This document shows, in pieces, positions 9,932 to 18,092 of a stretch of 64,000 nucleotides of DNA; positions within the stretch are counted from its first letter, which is position 1; every line of letters starts with the position of its first letter. The stretch spans positions 186,001-250,000 of the forward strand of contig NZ_AMRJ01000001.1 of NCBI RefSeq assembly GCF_000300995.1, in the 5' to 3' direction. Both the position numbers and the translations under genes were made by a program. Under the pieces are notes generated by a model, which was given only the letters and a program-made list of their open reading frames with translations, made no database searches and was not told where the DNA came from. The DNA comes from Alcanivorax hongdengensis A-11-3. GTDB lineage: Bacteria; Pseudomonadota; Gammaproteobacteria; Pseudomonadales; Alcanivoracaceae.

Positions 9932-10324
9932 ATGAAAAAGCTGATTCTGGCTTCTGTACTGATTGGCGCCACCGCCACCGCGGCCGCCGGCAATATCATC
10001 AACAGCGACAGCGCAGCGATCCAGCAGGGCCTCAAGGAAGGCACTCAGGTCCGTCTGCAAGGTGAAATCGTGCAGCCGCTGGGCGATGAGCATTACCTGC
10101 TGCGTGACCGCAAGGGCCAGGTGGAAATCGAACTGGATGACGACCTGACCTCCGGCCGCCCGCTCAAGGCCGGCACCCAACTGGCCTTTACCGGTGAGGT
10201 GGACCACGACGACGGTCGCAGTATCGTCGAGGTGGACAAGATCGAATCCATCCAGGGTGCCGGGTCCATGGGCAGCGCCCCGGCCCCGACCACCAGCAAC
10301 AACCCGGGCACCGTCAGCAACTGA
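9932..10324 (+). CDS. Periplasmic OB-fold (YgiW/YdeI, BOF) protein
   Basis: A 130-residue small exported protein. A Sec signal (KKLILASVLIGATATAAAG) is followed by one BOF domain with the typical strands GTQVRLQGEIVQPLGDEHYLLRD and VEIELDDD. The family resembles nucleic-acid-binding OB folds but acts in the periplasm, where E. coli relatives are linked to stress tolerance; the ligand is unknown. The last 25 residues are low-complexity Ala/Pro/Thr/Ser/Asn. ATG 9932 is chosen because AAGGAGGATGAC precedes it. Monocistronic by spacing. Confidence 0.82.
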   Translation: MKKLILASVLIGATATAAAGNIINSDSAAIQQGLKEGTQVRLQGEIVQPLGDEHYLLRDRKGQVEIELDDDLTSGRPLKAGTQLAFTGEVDHDDGRSIVEVDKIESIQGAGSMGSAPAPTTSNNPGTVSN

Positions 10325-10343
10325 TCCGCCCGCTCCCCCCTCT

Positions 10344-10366
10344 GGCGGTGGCCCACGGCCACCGCC
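10344..10366. terminator. GC-rich hairpin after the OB-fold gene
   Basis: GGCGGTGGC and GCCACCGCC form a tight stem 20 bases after the stop. The following sequence is not T-rich, so this may be a weak or Rho-assisted terminator. Confidence 0.5.
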
Positions 10367-10421
10367 GCTCCCTTGACCCTGCAATCCACCACCGTCTGTC
10401 AGCAGAGCCATAAACAGTGTG

Positions 10422-10450
10422 TTGACCGTTACATTGGGCACTGATACATT
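10422..10450 (+). promoter_or_regulatory. Sigma-70-type promoter for the M24/EphD-like operon
   Basis: TTGACC, a 17-base spacer and TACATT match the -35/-10 pattern. They sit 35 bases before the ATG at 10485, in an AT-richer stretch. Confidence 0.5.
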
Positions 10451-10484
10451 CATTTTATCTTGACGTTGTCCAGATGGATGAATT

Positions 10485-11372
10485 ATGCCTTTTCTGAACC
10501 CTGCTGATGTCCCGGAAGCCCGTGGCTACCTGGCCACTGACGAAGAGCTGGACGGTTTTCGTGCCGCCCAGCGCCTGGCCTACGCCGCCGCCGAAGCCGT
10601 GGCCGCCGAACTGAAACCCGGCATGACCGAAAAGCAGGCCGCCGCCCTGCAGGAGACCTGGTTGCGAGACCACGGTGTGCACGACTGGCTGCATGCCCCC
10701 TTTGCCTGGTTTGGTGACCGCACTGCCTTTCAGGGCTTTCGCGTGGCGGTGCAGTTCCTGCCCACCAACCGGCGGCTGGAAGAGAACATGCCGTTCATTC
10801 TCGACAATGCCCCGGTGCTGAACGGCTACACCGCCGATATCGGCTATGCCGGCGTGCTGGGCGAGAACCCGATACTCGACCGCATTCTCGATGACCTGGC
10901 CGAACACCGGGCGCTGATCCTCAAGCTGATCCGCCAGGGCCTGCCCATGAGCGAAGTGTCCCGGGCGGTGGACCAGCTGATCCTCAAGCAGGGTTTCGAG
11001 CCGCGCCACAAGGCCTACCCCTTCGAGGTACTGGCCCACCAGGTCACCCGCATGGAACCGCGCGACACACCGCGCCGCACCATGCCGTTCAAATTCGGCA
11101 CCGATTTCCTCGCCACCCTGGGCCGTGTCGCCCTGGTGGCCAGAAAACAGGGTTGGTCACCGCTGTGGAATTCCGGCGAGGGCTCCAACCACCCGCCGGT
11201 GCCCGGCCTGTGGGCGGTGGAACCTCACCTGGGCTTCCGCGGCGTGGGTGCCAAGTTCGAAGAGCTGCTGGTCATTACCGAAGATGATGCCTACTGGCTG
11301 GACGATGACGTCCCCCATGTACGGCGCTGGAAAGAACGTGGCCTGTGGCCGGTTCAGGGAGAGACTGCATGA
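10485..11372 (+). CDS. M24-family metallopeptidase-like protein
   Basis: A 295-residue pita-bread-fold protein related to Xaa-Pro and methionine aminopeptidases. Possible metal ligands are the two Asp in ILDNAPVLNGYTADIG, a His in the VLAHQV region, the Glu in AVEPHLG and the Glu in AKFEELLVITEDD, so the site looks complete although divergent. The family's usual reaction is removal of N-terminal residues, but members also act on creatine or lack activity. The stop overlaps the start of the hydrolase-SDR fusion gene (ATGA), so the two are translationally coupled. That coupling argues for a pathway role rather than general protein turnover. Confidence 0.75.
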   Translation: MPFLNPADVPEARGYLATDEELDGFRAAQRLAYAAAEAVAAELKPGMTEKQAAALQETWLRDHGVHDWLHAPFAWFGDRTAFQGFRVAVQFLPTNRRLEENMPFILDNAPVLNGYTADIGYAGVLGENPILDRILDDLAEHRALILKLIRQGLPMSEVSRAVDQLILKQGFEPRHKAYPFEVLAHQVTRMEPRDTPRRTMPFKFGTDFLATLGRVALVARKQGWSPLWNSGEGSNHPPVPGLWAVEPHLGFRGVGAKFEELLVITEDDAYWLDDDVPHVRRWKERGLWPVQGETA

Positions 11373-13117
11373 ACACCATTACCGTCGACAACCAGGGCAT
11401 CAAGCTGCAGGCCTATACCTACGGCGACAGCAAGAAAACCGCCATCGTGCTGGTGCACGGCTACCCGGACAATCACAGCGTCTGGGAGCCGGTGGCCAAG
11501 CTGCTGGCCAAAAAATATTTCGTCATCACCTATGACGTGCGCGGGGCGGGTGAATCCGACGTGCCACGCAAGCAGGCCGACTTCCGCATGAGCCTGCTGT
11601 CAGCGGATCTGGCCGCGGTGGTGGATGCCATCATCCCCGGCCGGGATTTTCACCTGGCCGGCCACGACTGGGGCTCCATCCAGAGTTGGGAATCGGTCAC
11701 CGCCGACGGTCCGCTCAAGACCCGTATTCTCTCCTACACCACCATTTCCGGCCCCTGCCTGGATCACATGGGTTACTGGATGCGCGAGCGCACCTTCAAC
11801 CTGTCACCATCCGCCAAAGCCAAGGTCTTCAAGCAGGCGCTGAGCTCCTGGTACATCGGCTTTTTCCATCTGCCGGTGCTGGCGCCCAGTGCCTGGCAGG
11901 GCGGGCTGGACAAGCTCTGGCCCCAGTACCTCAAGCACCGGGAAAGGGTGGAAGAACCGGAAGCCAACCCGACCCAGGGCAAGGACGGCAAGCACGGCGT
12001 GCAGCTCTACCGGGCTAATTTCCGCAACAAGCTGATCAACCCGCAAGAGCGCCATGCCGCCTGCCCGGTGCAGCTGATCGTCCCCACCCGCGACAACTAT
12101 GTGGGCACGCAACTGTTTGAAGACCTGCATCACTGGGTGGATGAACTCTACCGCCGCGATCTTAATGCCAATCACTGGGTGCCCCTGAGCCATCCGCAAA
12201 AAATCGCGGCCTGGATCGGTGAATTCGTGGCCGGGGTGGAAAGCGGCAAGATGAGCGGCGCCCTGCAACACGCCCGCGTTCGCCCGGAGCGCCTGCATTT
12301 GCCGCTCAATGGCAAGACCGCCGTGGTCACCGGTGCCGGCTCCGGCATCGGCCGCGCCACCGCCCTGCGTTTTGCCGAGCAGGGCGCCGATGTGGTGTGC
12401 GTGGACATCAATGAAGAGGCCGCCGAGCGCACCGCCGACCTGACCCGTCTGCTGGGCGCCGCCGCCTGGGCGCGCAAGGTGGATGTGGGCGCAGCCCAGG
12501 CCATGCAGCGCCTGGCCAACTGGGTGGAAAAGGAACTCGGTGGCGCCGATATCGTGGTCAACAACGCCGGCATCGGCATGGCCGGCGGCGTGCTGGAGAC
12601 CTCGGTGAAGGACTGGGACCGTATTCTCAAGGTCAACCTGTGGGGCGTGATCCACGGCTCCCGCCTGTTTGCCCAGCAGATGGTCGATGCCCACCGCGCC
12701 GGTCACATCATTAACGTGGCCTCCGCCGCCGCCTTCGCCCCCAATCGCAAGCTGGCCGCCTACTCCACCAGCAAGGCGGCGGTGCACATGCTTACCGAAT
12801 GCCTGCGCGCGGAGCTGGCCGACAACCAGATCGGTGTCACCGCCATCTGCCCCGGCTTTGTGGCCACCGGCATTGCCAGCAACACGGTATACGCCGGCCT
12901 CAGCGAAGAAGAACAGGCGCAAAAACGCGCCAAGGCCGACGCGCTCTACAAGCGCCGCAACTTCTCCCCGGAGGAAGTAGCCGATGCCATTGTCGATGCC
13001 GTGCTCAACAACCCGGCACTGTCACTGGTCGGCGCCGAAGCCTGGACCACCCGTTTACTGAGCCGCTTTGCACCGGTGCTGTCCCGGCGCGTGGCTCGTC
13101 TGGATATCACGCCCTGA
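11369..13117 (+). CDS. Alpha/beta hydrolase - short-chain dehydrogenase fusion, EphD-like
   Basis: A 582-residue two-domain protein. Residues 1-290 are an alpha/beta hydrolase with the HGYPD oxyanion segment at 30-34 and nucleophile motif GHDWGS. The nucleophile is Asp100 instead of Ser, as in epoxide hydrolases and haloalkane dehalogenases. Residues about 310-582 are a classical SDR: TGAGSGIG near 320, VNNAGIG, and YSTSK with catalytic Tyr465 and Lys469. The same architecture occurs in mycobacterial EphD, which acts on lipid epoxides. A likely role is opening and then oxidising an oxygenated lipid, which is inference. It overlaps the M24 gene by four bases and is followed 19 bases later by a PF10118 gene. 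Confidence 0.86.
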   Translation: MNTITVDNQGIKLQAYTYGDSKKTAIVLVHGYPDNHSVWEPVAKLLAKKYFVITYDVRGAGESDVPRKQADFRMSLLSADLAAVVDAIIPGRDFHLAGHDWGSIQSWESVTADGPLKTRILSYTTISGPCLDHMGYWMRERTFNLSPSAKAKVFKQALSSWYIGFFHLPVLAPSAWQGGLDKLWPQYLKHRERVEEPEANPTQGKDGKHGVQLYRANFRNKLINPQERHAACPVQLIVPTRDNYVGTQLFEDLHHWVDELYRRDLNANHWVPLSHPQKIAAWIGEFVAGVESGKMSGALQHARVRPERLHLPLNGKTAVVTGAGSGIGRATALRFAEQGADVVCVDINEEAAERTADLTRLLGAAAWARKVDVGAAQAMQRLANWVEKELGGADIVVNNAGIGMAGGVLETSVKDWDRILKVNLWGVIHGSRLFAQQMVDAHRAGHIINVASAAAFAPNRKLAAYSTSKAAVHMLTECLRAELADNQIGVTAICPGFVATGIASNTVYAGLSEEEQAQKRAKADALYKRRNFSPEEVADAIVDAVLNNPALSLVGAEAWTTRLLSRFAPVLSRRVARLDITP

Positions 13118-13136
13118 CCGGAGGGGGACACCAACC

Positions 13137-14054
13137 ATGAATGCGCCTGTTCGCCATCAACTGAAAGCTCGTCGCGTGCAGTTCAACTTTGATGACACAC
13201 CGTTGCACTGGCTCCGTGATGATCCGTTCTCGACCCATGTGATTAACGGCATTCACTTGCTGCTGCCCGCCGGCGAGCTGTGGTTCTGCCGGGTCTACAA
13301 CCAGGCCCTGCCGCTGGTCACTGATGATCAACTGCGTGCCGATGTGGAAGGCTTCATCCGTCAGGAAGCGGTGCACTCGCGAGCACACAGCAAGGCCCAG
13401 CTCTACCTGGAGCGCCACGGGCTAAGCGTGGATGCCTTCGTCAATCGCGTGGAATGGCTGTTCGGCACCTTCCTGGGAGATGCCCCGTTTGGCATCAAAC
13501 AGCTGCAACGCCGGGCCTTCGCCAAGCAGTGGCTGATCATGCGCGTGGGCATCATCGCGGCCATCGAGCACTTCACCGGGGTGCTGGGTCAATGGGCCAT
13601 GGACAACGAAAGCTGGGAGCAGAATGGCGACGCCACCATGGTGGACCTGTTCAAGTGGCACCTGGCCGAGGAAGTGGAACACCGCACCGTGGCCTATGAC
13701 CTGTTCGAGCATCTGTGCAAGAGCCAGCTGGGTTTTTACGTCAGCCGCCAGGCACTGATGGCTATTGTCTTCCCGCTGTTCATCTACTTTATCGCCGAAG
13801 GCGGTCGCAGTCTGGCCCGGCAGGACAAGGACAAGCGCGCCCGTGAGCTCGCCAGGATGATGATTCCGCGATTGCTGCTGGAGCTGCAGAATGTCGGCAA
13901 CCAGAGCCACAACGTGCCGACCTTCAGCTTCCTGGTCAACGCCACCCTGCGCTGGATTTCACCGCGCTTCCACCCGATCCACGAGGGGGACACCGAACAG
14001 GCACTGGCCTACCTGGCCCGCTCACCGGCGGCCCGGGAAGCCATGATGCAGTAG
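13137..14054 (+). CDS. PF10118 'metal-dependent hydrolase', ferritin-like di-iron pattern
   Basis: A 305-residue protein of the family annotated as predicted metal-dependent hydrolase (COG3687). It carries ligands spaced as in di-iron carboxylate proteins: Glu47, Glu77-x-x-His80 (QEAVHSRAH), Glu144 (IEHFTG) and Glu179-x-x-His182 (EEVEHRTV). One hydrophobic helix lies near residue 215. This pattern points to a di-iron oxidase or oxygenase as an alternative to a hydrolase. GGAGGGGG precedes ATG 13137, so the longer upstream frame is unlikely. It is the third gene of the M24/EphD-like operon. A 294-residue paralogue lies at 63091-63975. Confidence 0.82.
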   Translation: MNAPVRHQLKARRVQFNFDDTPLHWLRDDPFSTHVINGIHLLLPAGELWFCRVYNQALPLVTDDQLRADVEGFIRQEAVHSRAHSKAQLYLERHGLSVDAFVNRVEWLFGTFLGDAPFGIKQLQRRAFAKQWLIMRVGIIAAIEHFTGVLGQWAMDNESWEQNGDATMVDLFKWHLAEEVEHRTVAYDLFEHLCKSQLGFYVSRQALMAIVFPLFIYFIAEGGRSLARQDKDKRARELARMMIPRLLLELQNVGNQSHNVPTFSFLVNATLRWISPRFHPIHEGDTEQALAYLARSPAAREAMMQ

Positions 14055-14081
14055 CGACGATATCGCACTGTAGTTAATGAT

Positions 14082-14249
14082 AGCCCCGCCCTGAGCGGTA
14101 ATGCTGTTCACTGAGGTCGTGATTTTGGTTTTTTGTGGGAGCGTGCTTGCACGCGAAGCCTTTATTTCAGAATGCGCCATTCGCGTGCAAGCACGCTCCC
14201 ACAGACACCCTGAGCTTAATTGAACGGCATTACCGCCCTGAGCGGGGCT
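14082..14249. repeat. Composite palindrome: REPIN-like copy B nested in outer inverted arms
   Basis: Inner arms 14134-14157 and 14180-14203 (TGTGGGAGCGTGC.. and exact complement) form a REPIN-like hairpin. They are enclosed by outer arms 14082-14110 and 14221-14249 that pair over 29 bases with few mismatches (AGCCCCGCC.. / ..GCGGGGCT). The right outer arm is followed by TTCTTTT, so it may also terminate the convergent PF10118 and amidase genes. A second copy with the same outer core is at 41163-41294. Confidence 0.8.
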
Positions 14250-14268
14250 TTCTTTTGGCAACGGCCAA

Positions 14269-15753
14269 TCACGTCATCGGCACACGGTCGAACCAGGGCT
14301 TTGCCTGCTCCAGCTGGGAAGCCAGTGACAACAGCTTGCCTTCATCGCCATGCCCACCGACAAACTGCACGCCCAATGGCAAGCCGTTCTGGCACCAGTG
14401 CAGTGGCACCGACATGGCCGGCACACCGGTGACATTGGCGAACTGGGTGAACGGCATGTACTTGAAGTTTTCCAGTGCCATCTGCTCGATCATGCCGGTT
14501 TTCATCAACAGTTTTTCGCCACCGACCTTGAGCAACATTTTCAGCGCACTCTGCTGCCAGCCCGGGGTGTCCATCTCGCCGATACGTGCCGGCGGCATGG
14601 CCAGGGTCGGCGTCAGCCAGAAATCGTACTGTGCCAGGAAGGTATCCAGGGCGATCATGTACTGCTGCCAGCGGGCCTGGCATTTGACGTATTCATGAGC
14701 CGGGGTGGCGCGCCCGAACGCGGCGATGGCCAGGGTATCCAGCTCAAAGCCCTCATTGCCGCAGCCGGTCTGTTCGCGCACCGCATCCACGGTGGCCGCA
14801 CACTGACCAAACCAGATATTCAGCCAGTCCATACACATCTGTCGGGCATCCATTTGCGGCTCGGCCTCGATCACCTCATGGCCCAACTCACGCAGCAGGG
14901 CGACGGTGTTTTCCACCGCCTTCACCGCTTCCGGGTCCACCGGCGTGCCCAGCGGCGAGCGGCTGGTATAGCCGATGCGCAGCTTGCCCGGACGGGTCGC
15001 CGCGGCCACCTGATAGCTCTGTGCCGGCGGCGCGATATGGAACAGGCTGCCGCATTCGTCGCCGTGCGTCAGGTCCAGCAGCAGTGCGCTGTCGCGCACC
15101 GAACGGGTCAACGCATGGTTGACCGAGATACCATGCATGGCCTCGGTGAAGGTGGGCCCCCAGGGGGTTCTGCCACGGCCGGGCTTGAGGCCGAACAGCC
15201 CGCAGCAGGCCGCCGGAATGCGGATGCTGCCACCGCCATCATTGGCGCCGGCCACCGGCACCACACCGGCTGCCACCATGGCCGCCGAGCCGCCGGAGGA
15301 ACCGCCGGGGGTATGATCGGTATTCCAGGGGTTACGGCTGGGCCCGAAGGACTCTGGCTCGGTGATGCCCTTGGCGCCAAACTCCGGCGTGTTGGTGCGC
15401 CCGAACGGCACCAGCCCGCCGGCCTTCCAGCGGGCCACCAGGGTGGAATCCTGCTCGGCACGAATATCGTTTTTGCGACGGGCCTTGTTGCCCTGGTAAT
15501 CCGGTGCGCCGGCCATTTCCTGGAACAGATCCTTGACCAGCATGGGCACCCCGGCCAGGGGCCCGCCGAGTGACTGGCCGGCCCGCTCACGGGCTTGCTC
15601 ATAGAGAGGGATAATCAGACCATTAAGCGCCGGGTTGACCTGCTCGGCGCGGGCAATGGCCAGCTCCAGCAGCTCCCCGGCGGTAATGTCGCCATTGCTG
15701 ACTAGCGCTGCCAGGCCAGTGGCATCAAATTTCCGGTATTCCTCGAACTTCAT
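14269..15753 (-). CDS. Amidase-signature family amidase
   Basis: A 494-residue cytosolic enzyme. The Lys of the Ser-cisSer-Lys triad is in GVPMLVKDLF, the glycine/serine signature is GGSSGGSAAMVAAG, and the nucleophile region is ANDGGGSIRIPAACCG. Amidase-signature enzymes hydrolyse carboxamides; substrate cannot be read from sequence, and the flanks show no GatB or GatC. The start at 15753 follows a GAGAGAGGAAG ribosome site, whereas the longer upstream frame has none. Divergent from the quinone-oxidoreductase-like gene with 151 bases between them. Confidence 0.88.
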   Translation of the reverse strand: MKFEEYRKFDATGLAALVSNGDITAGELLELAIARAEQVNPALNGLIIPLYEQARERAGQSLGGPLAGVPMLVKDLFQEMAGAPDYQGNKARRKNDIRAEQDSTLVARWKAGGLVPFGRTNTPEFGAKGITEPESFGPSRNPWNTDHTPGGSSGGSAAMVAAGVVPVAGANDGGGSIRIPAACCGLFGLKPGRGRTPWGPTFTEAMHGISVNHALTRSVRDSALLLDLTHGDECGSLFHIAPPAQSYQVAAATRPGKLRIGYTSRSPLGTPVDPEAVKAVENTVALLRELGHEVIEAEPQMDARQMCMDWLNIWFGQCAATVDAVREQTGCGNEGFELDTLAIAAFGRATPAHEYVKCQARWQQYMIALDTFLAQYDFWLTPTLAMPPARIGEMDTPGWQQSALKMLLKVGGEKLLMKTGMIEQMALENFKYMPFTQFANVTGVPAMSVPLHWCQNGLPLGVQFVGGHGDEGKLLSLASQLEQAKPWFDRVPMT

Positions 15754-15904
15754 TGTTGTCTTCCTCTCTCCCGATATCCGCAGCACAAAATGGGCCTTTG
15801 TCGGCACCGCCGCAAGACGATAAAACCGTTACTGTGGCATAGTCTGCCCTTCCGGTTGTGCCAAATGAAAATCGCACAGACAGCGTTTCCGACAAGGGGG
15901 CCCC

Positions 15905-16915
15905 ATGAAAGCCGTTGGTTTCAATCAACCCAGAGCCATTGAAGACGTGCACGCGCTGGAGGACATCCAGCTGGACCTGCCCACCCCCGGCCCCCGGGAT
16001 CTGCTGGTGTCAGTGCAGGCGGTCTCCGTCAATCCGGTGGACACCAAAATTCGCCAGCGCCCGCTGGAGCAACCCGGCTACCGGGTACTGGGTTACGATG
16101 CCGCCGGCCGCGTGGAAGCGGTGGGCGCCGAGGTGAAGAATTTCCGTGTCGGCGACCGGGTCTGGTATGCCGGCGCCATGCAACGCCAGGGAAGCAACGC
16201 CCAGTACCAGTGTGTGGATGAACGGCTGGTGGCCCTCATGCCCAGAAAACTGGGCATGCAGGAAGCGGCCGCCCTGCCCCTGACCGCGCTGACGGCCTGG
16301 GAAGCACTGGAAGATCAACTGGGCCTCAAACCCGGTGAAGACAGCGGCAAAACCCTGCTGATCATCGGCGGCGCCGGTGGCGTGGGCTCCATCGCCACCC
16401 AGCTGGCCTCCCGGCATTTTGGCCTGCGGGTAATCACCACCGCCGGCCGGGAAACCTCCGCCAACTGGTGCCAGGCCATGGGCGCCGATGCCATTGTCGA
16501 TTACCGCAAGCCGCTGCCCGAACAGCTGGCATCACTGGGGCTGGAGCAGGTGGATGCCATTTTGCTGGCCCAGCAGCCGGATGAGTACTGGCCGTCGGTA
16601 TGTCAGTTGATTGCGCCACTGGGCGGCATCTGCGGCATTGTCGATGCCCGCGCGCCGCTCGACCTGAATCCGCTGAAAGCCAAGAGCGCCCGCTTCTGTT
16701 GGGAGTTCATGTTCACCCGCGCCATGTTCGCCAGCCAGATGCAGCGCCAGGGCGACATTCTGGCGCAACTGAGCGAGCTGGTGGACGCCGGCACCATCGA
16801 CAGCACCGTTAGCGAGGGGCTTGGCCCCATCAACGCCAGCAATCTCAAGACCGCCCATCGGCGACTGGAATCCGCCAGTACCATTGGTAAACTGGTGCTG
16901 GCCGGGTGGGACTGA
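15905..16915 (+). CDS. Zinc-type alcohol dehydrogenase-like protein (MDR superfamily)
   Basis: A 336-residue medium-chain dehydrogenase/reductase. A GroES-like N-terminal domain (SVNPVDTKIRQR, GYDAAGRVEAVG) is followed by a Rossmann domain with IIGGAGGVGSIATQLA. The catalytic-zinc Cys/His pattern is absent, as in the quinone oxidoreductase and YBDR subgroup, so NADPH-dependent reduction of quinones or enones is more likely than alcohol oxidation. It is followed by a PaaX-type regulator gene on the same strand with 75 bases between. Confidence 0.86.
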   Translation: MKAVGFNQPRAIEDVHALEDIQLDLPTPGPRDLLVSVQAVSVNPVDTKIRQRPLEQPGYRVLGYDAAGRVEAVGAEVKNFRVGDRVWYAGAMQRQGSNAQYQCVDERLVALMPRKLGMQEAAALPLTALTAWEALEDQLGLKPGEDSGKTLLIIGGAGGVGSIATQLASRHFGLRVITTAGRETSANWCQAMGADAIVDYRKPLPEQLASLGLEQVDAILLAQQPDEYWPSVCQLIAPLGGICGIVDARAPLDLNPLKAKSARFCWEFMFTRAMFASQMQRQGDILAQLSELVDAGTIDSTVSEGLGPINASNLKTAHRRLESASTIGKLVLAGWD

Positions 16916-16990
16916 ATCCCGGTCACACACATAAAAACGGACCGACTAAAGGAACTGGTGCTCCGTTGATTGCCTGCTGAGGTAACGGCG

Positions 16991-17803
16991 TTGACTGATC
17001 CACAACCGGTTCCATTGTCCATCAAGGCCCTGTCACGGCTGACCCCGAAAACCGTGGTACTGGATATTCTCAGTGCCGCCGGCGGGCGCAGCATGCCGAC
17101 CCCGGCGCTGGCGACCGGCGGTGAACTGATGGGCTTCAAGCCCGGCGCCATCCGCGTGGCCATCAGCCGCCTGGCCGCCCAGGACCTGCTGCACAGCCCA
17201 CAGCGGGGCGAATGGAAGCTGACCCTGCACAGCCCCTGGGCCCGGGAACAGATGCGCTGGCAGATGCAGCTGGACCACGACATCGACCAGTGGAAAGGGC
17301 ACTGGTGGATTGCCAGCACCGCCCTGGTGCCACGGGCCCAGCGCAGCCTCTGGCGCCAGCACGAGCGCGCCCTGCTGCAACGGGGCTTCCGGGAAGCCCG
17401 GCGGGATATCTTCCTGCGCCCGGCCAACCTGAAAAACCGCTTCGATGAACTATGGTCCGAACTCAGCGAACTGGGCATGCACGAAAATACCGTGCTGGCC
17501 AAGGCCTCCCAAATCTCGCTGGCGCCCAAGCCCGCCTTATGGGGCGTTCAACAGCGCCACCGGTTGCTGGAAGACGTGTACGGGCAGATCAAGGACTTGA
17601 TGAAGAAAACCGCCCCCCAGGACAAGCAAAGCTGTCGGCGTTTTCTGCAGCTGGGCCGGGCCAGCATCCGCGCCCTCAATACCGACCCGCTGCTACCCCA
17701 AAGCCTGGCCGGCACCTCCCCGCGGGCACAACTGGTCAAATTGATGCCGGACTTCATTCTGGCCGGTCGCCAGTGCTGGTTCCGCCATCTGGGGCTGGAA
17801 TAA
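16991..17803 (+). CDS. PaaX-family transcriptional regulator
   Basis: About 270 residues. The N-terminal winged helix (KTVVLDILSAAGG, GFKPGAIRVAISRLAAQDLL) and the following PaaX-like central domain match repressors of phenylacetate-type pathways. TTG at 16991 is chosen because GAGGTAACG lies at the right distance; TTG 16970 in the same frame would add seven residues. No phenylacetyl-CoA ligase or paa catabolic genes are present, so the effector is unknown. Its neighbours (oxidoreductase, cyclopropane synthase) are possible targets. Confidence 0.78.
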   Translation: MTDPQPVPLSIKALSRLTPKTVVLDILSAAGGRSMPTPALATGGELMGFKPGAIRVAISRLAAQDLLHSPQRGEWKLTLHSPWAREQMRWQMQLDHDIDQWKGHWWIASTALVPRAQRSLWRQHERALLQRGFREARRDIFLRPANLKNRFDELWSELSELGMHENTVLAKASQISLAPKPALWGVQQRHRLLEDVYGQIKDLMKKTAPQDKQSCRRFLQLGRASIRALNTDPLLPQSLAGTSPRAQLVKLMPDFILAGRQCWFRHLGLE

Positions 17804-17968
17804 CGCCCGACATACCGTGATAAAAAATCCCGATCACAGACATAGCCCGGCCTTTGTTGCCCGTGAGCATGCCGTGAAACAACAATGAAGAGGCCTGTCC
17901 TCGCCCGTTACCGGGCGGCCGACCGGGATCACAGTTTTTTACCCGACCGTTATGCTAGACAGGTAGCA

Positions 17969-17986
17969 GGCTGTTGGAAAACAGCC
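17969..17986 (+). other. Hairpin in the cfa upstream region
   Basis: GGCTGTT-GGAA-AACAGCC is a perfect stem-loop about 105 bases upstream of cfa, followed by another AGGGC/GCCCT pair. The 289-base gap between the PaaX-type gene and cfa otherwise shows no gene. A long structured leader is possible if transcription starts near the AT-rich stretch before 17965. Confidence 0.4.
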
Positions 17987-18092
17987 CTGAAGGGCAGCCA
18001 GCCAGTCGCCCTGCCAGATTGCGATACATTGCAACGCGCGGCGCCACGCGCCTCTGCGCTGATGCCGCGCCTTATCCCTGCAAGGAGGCGTC

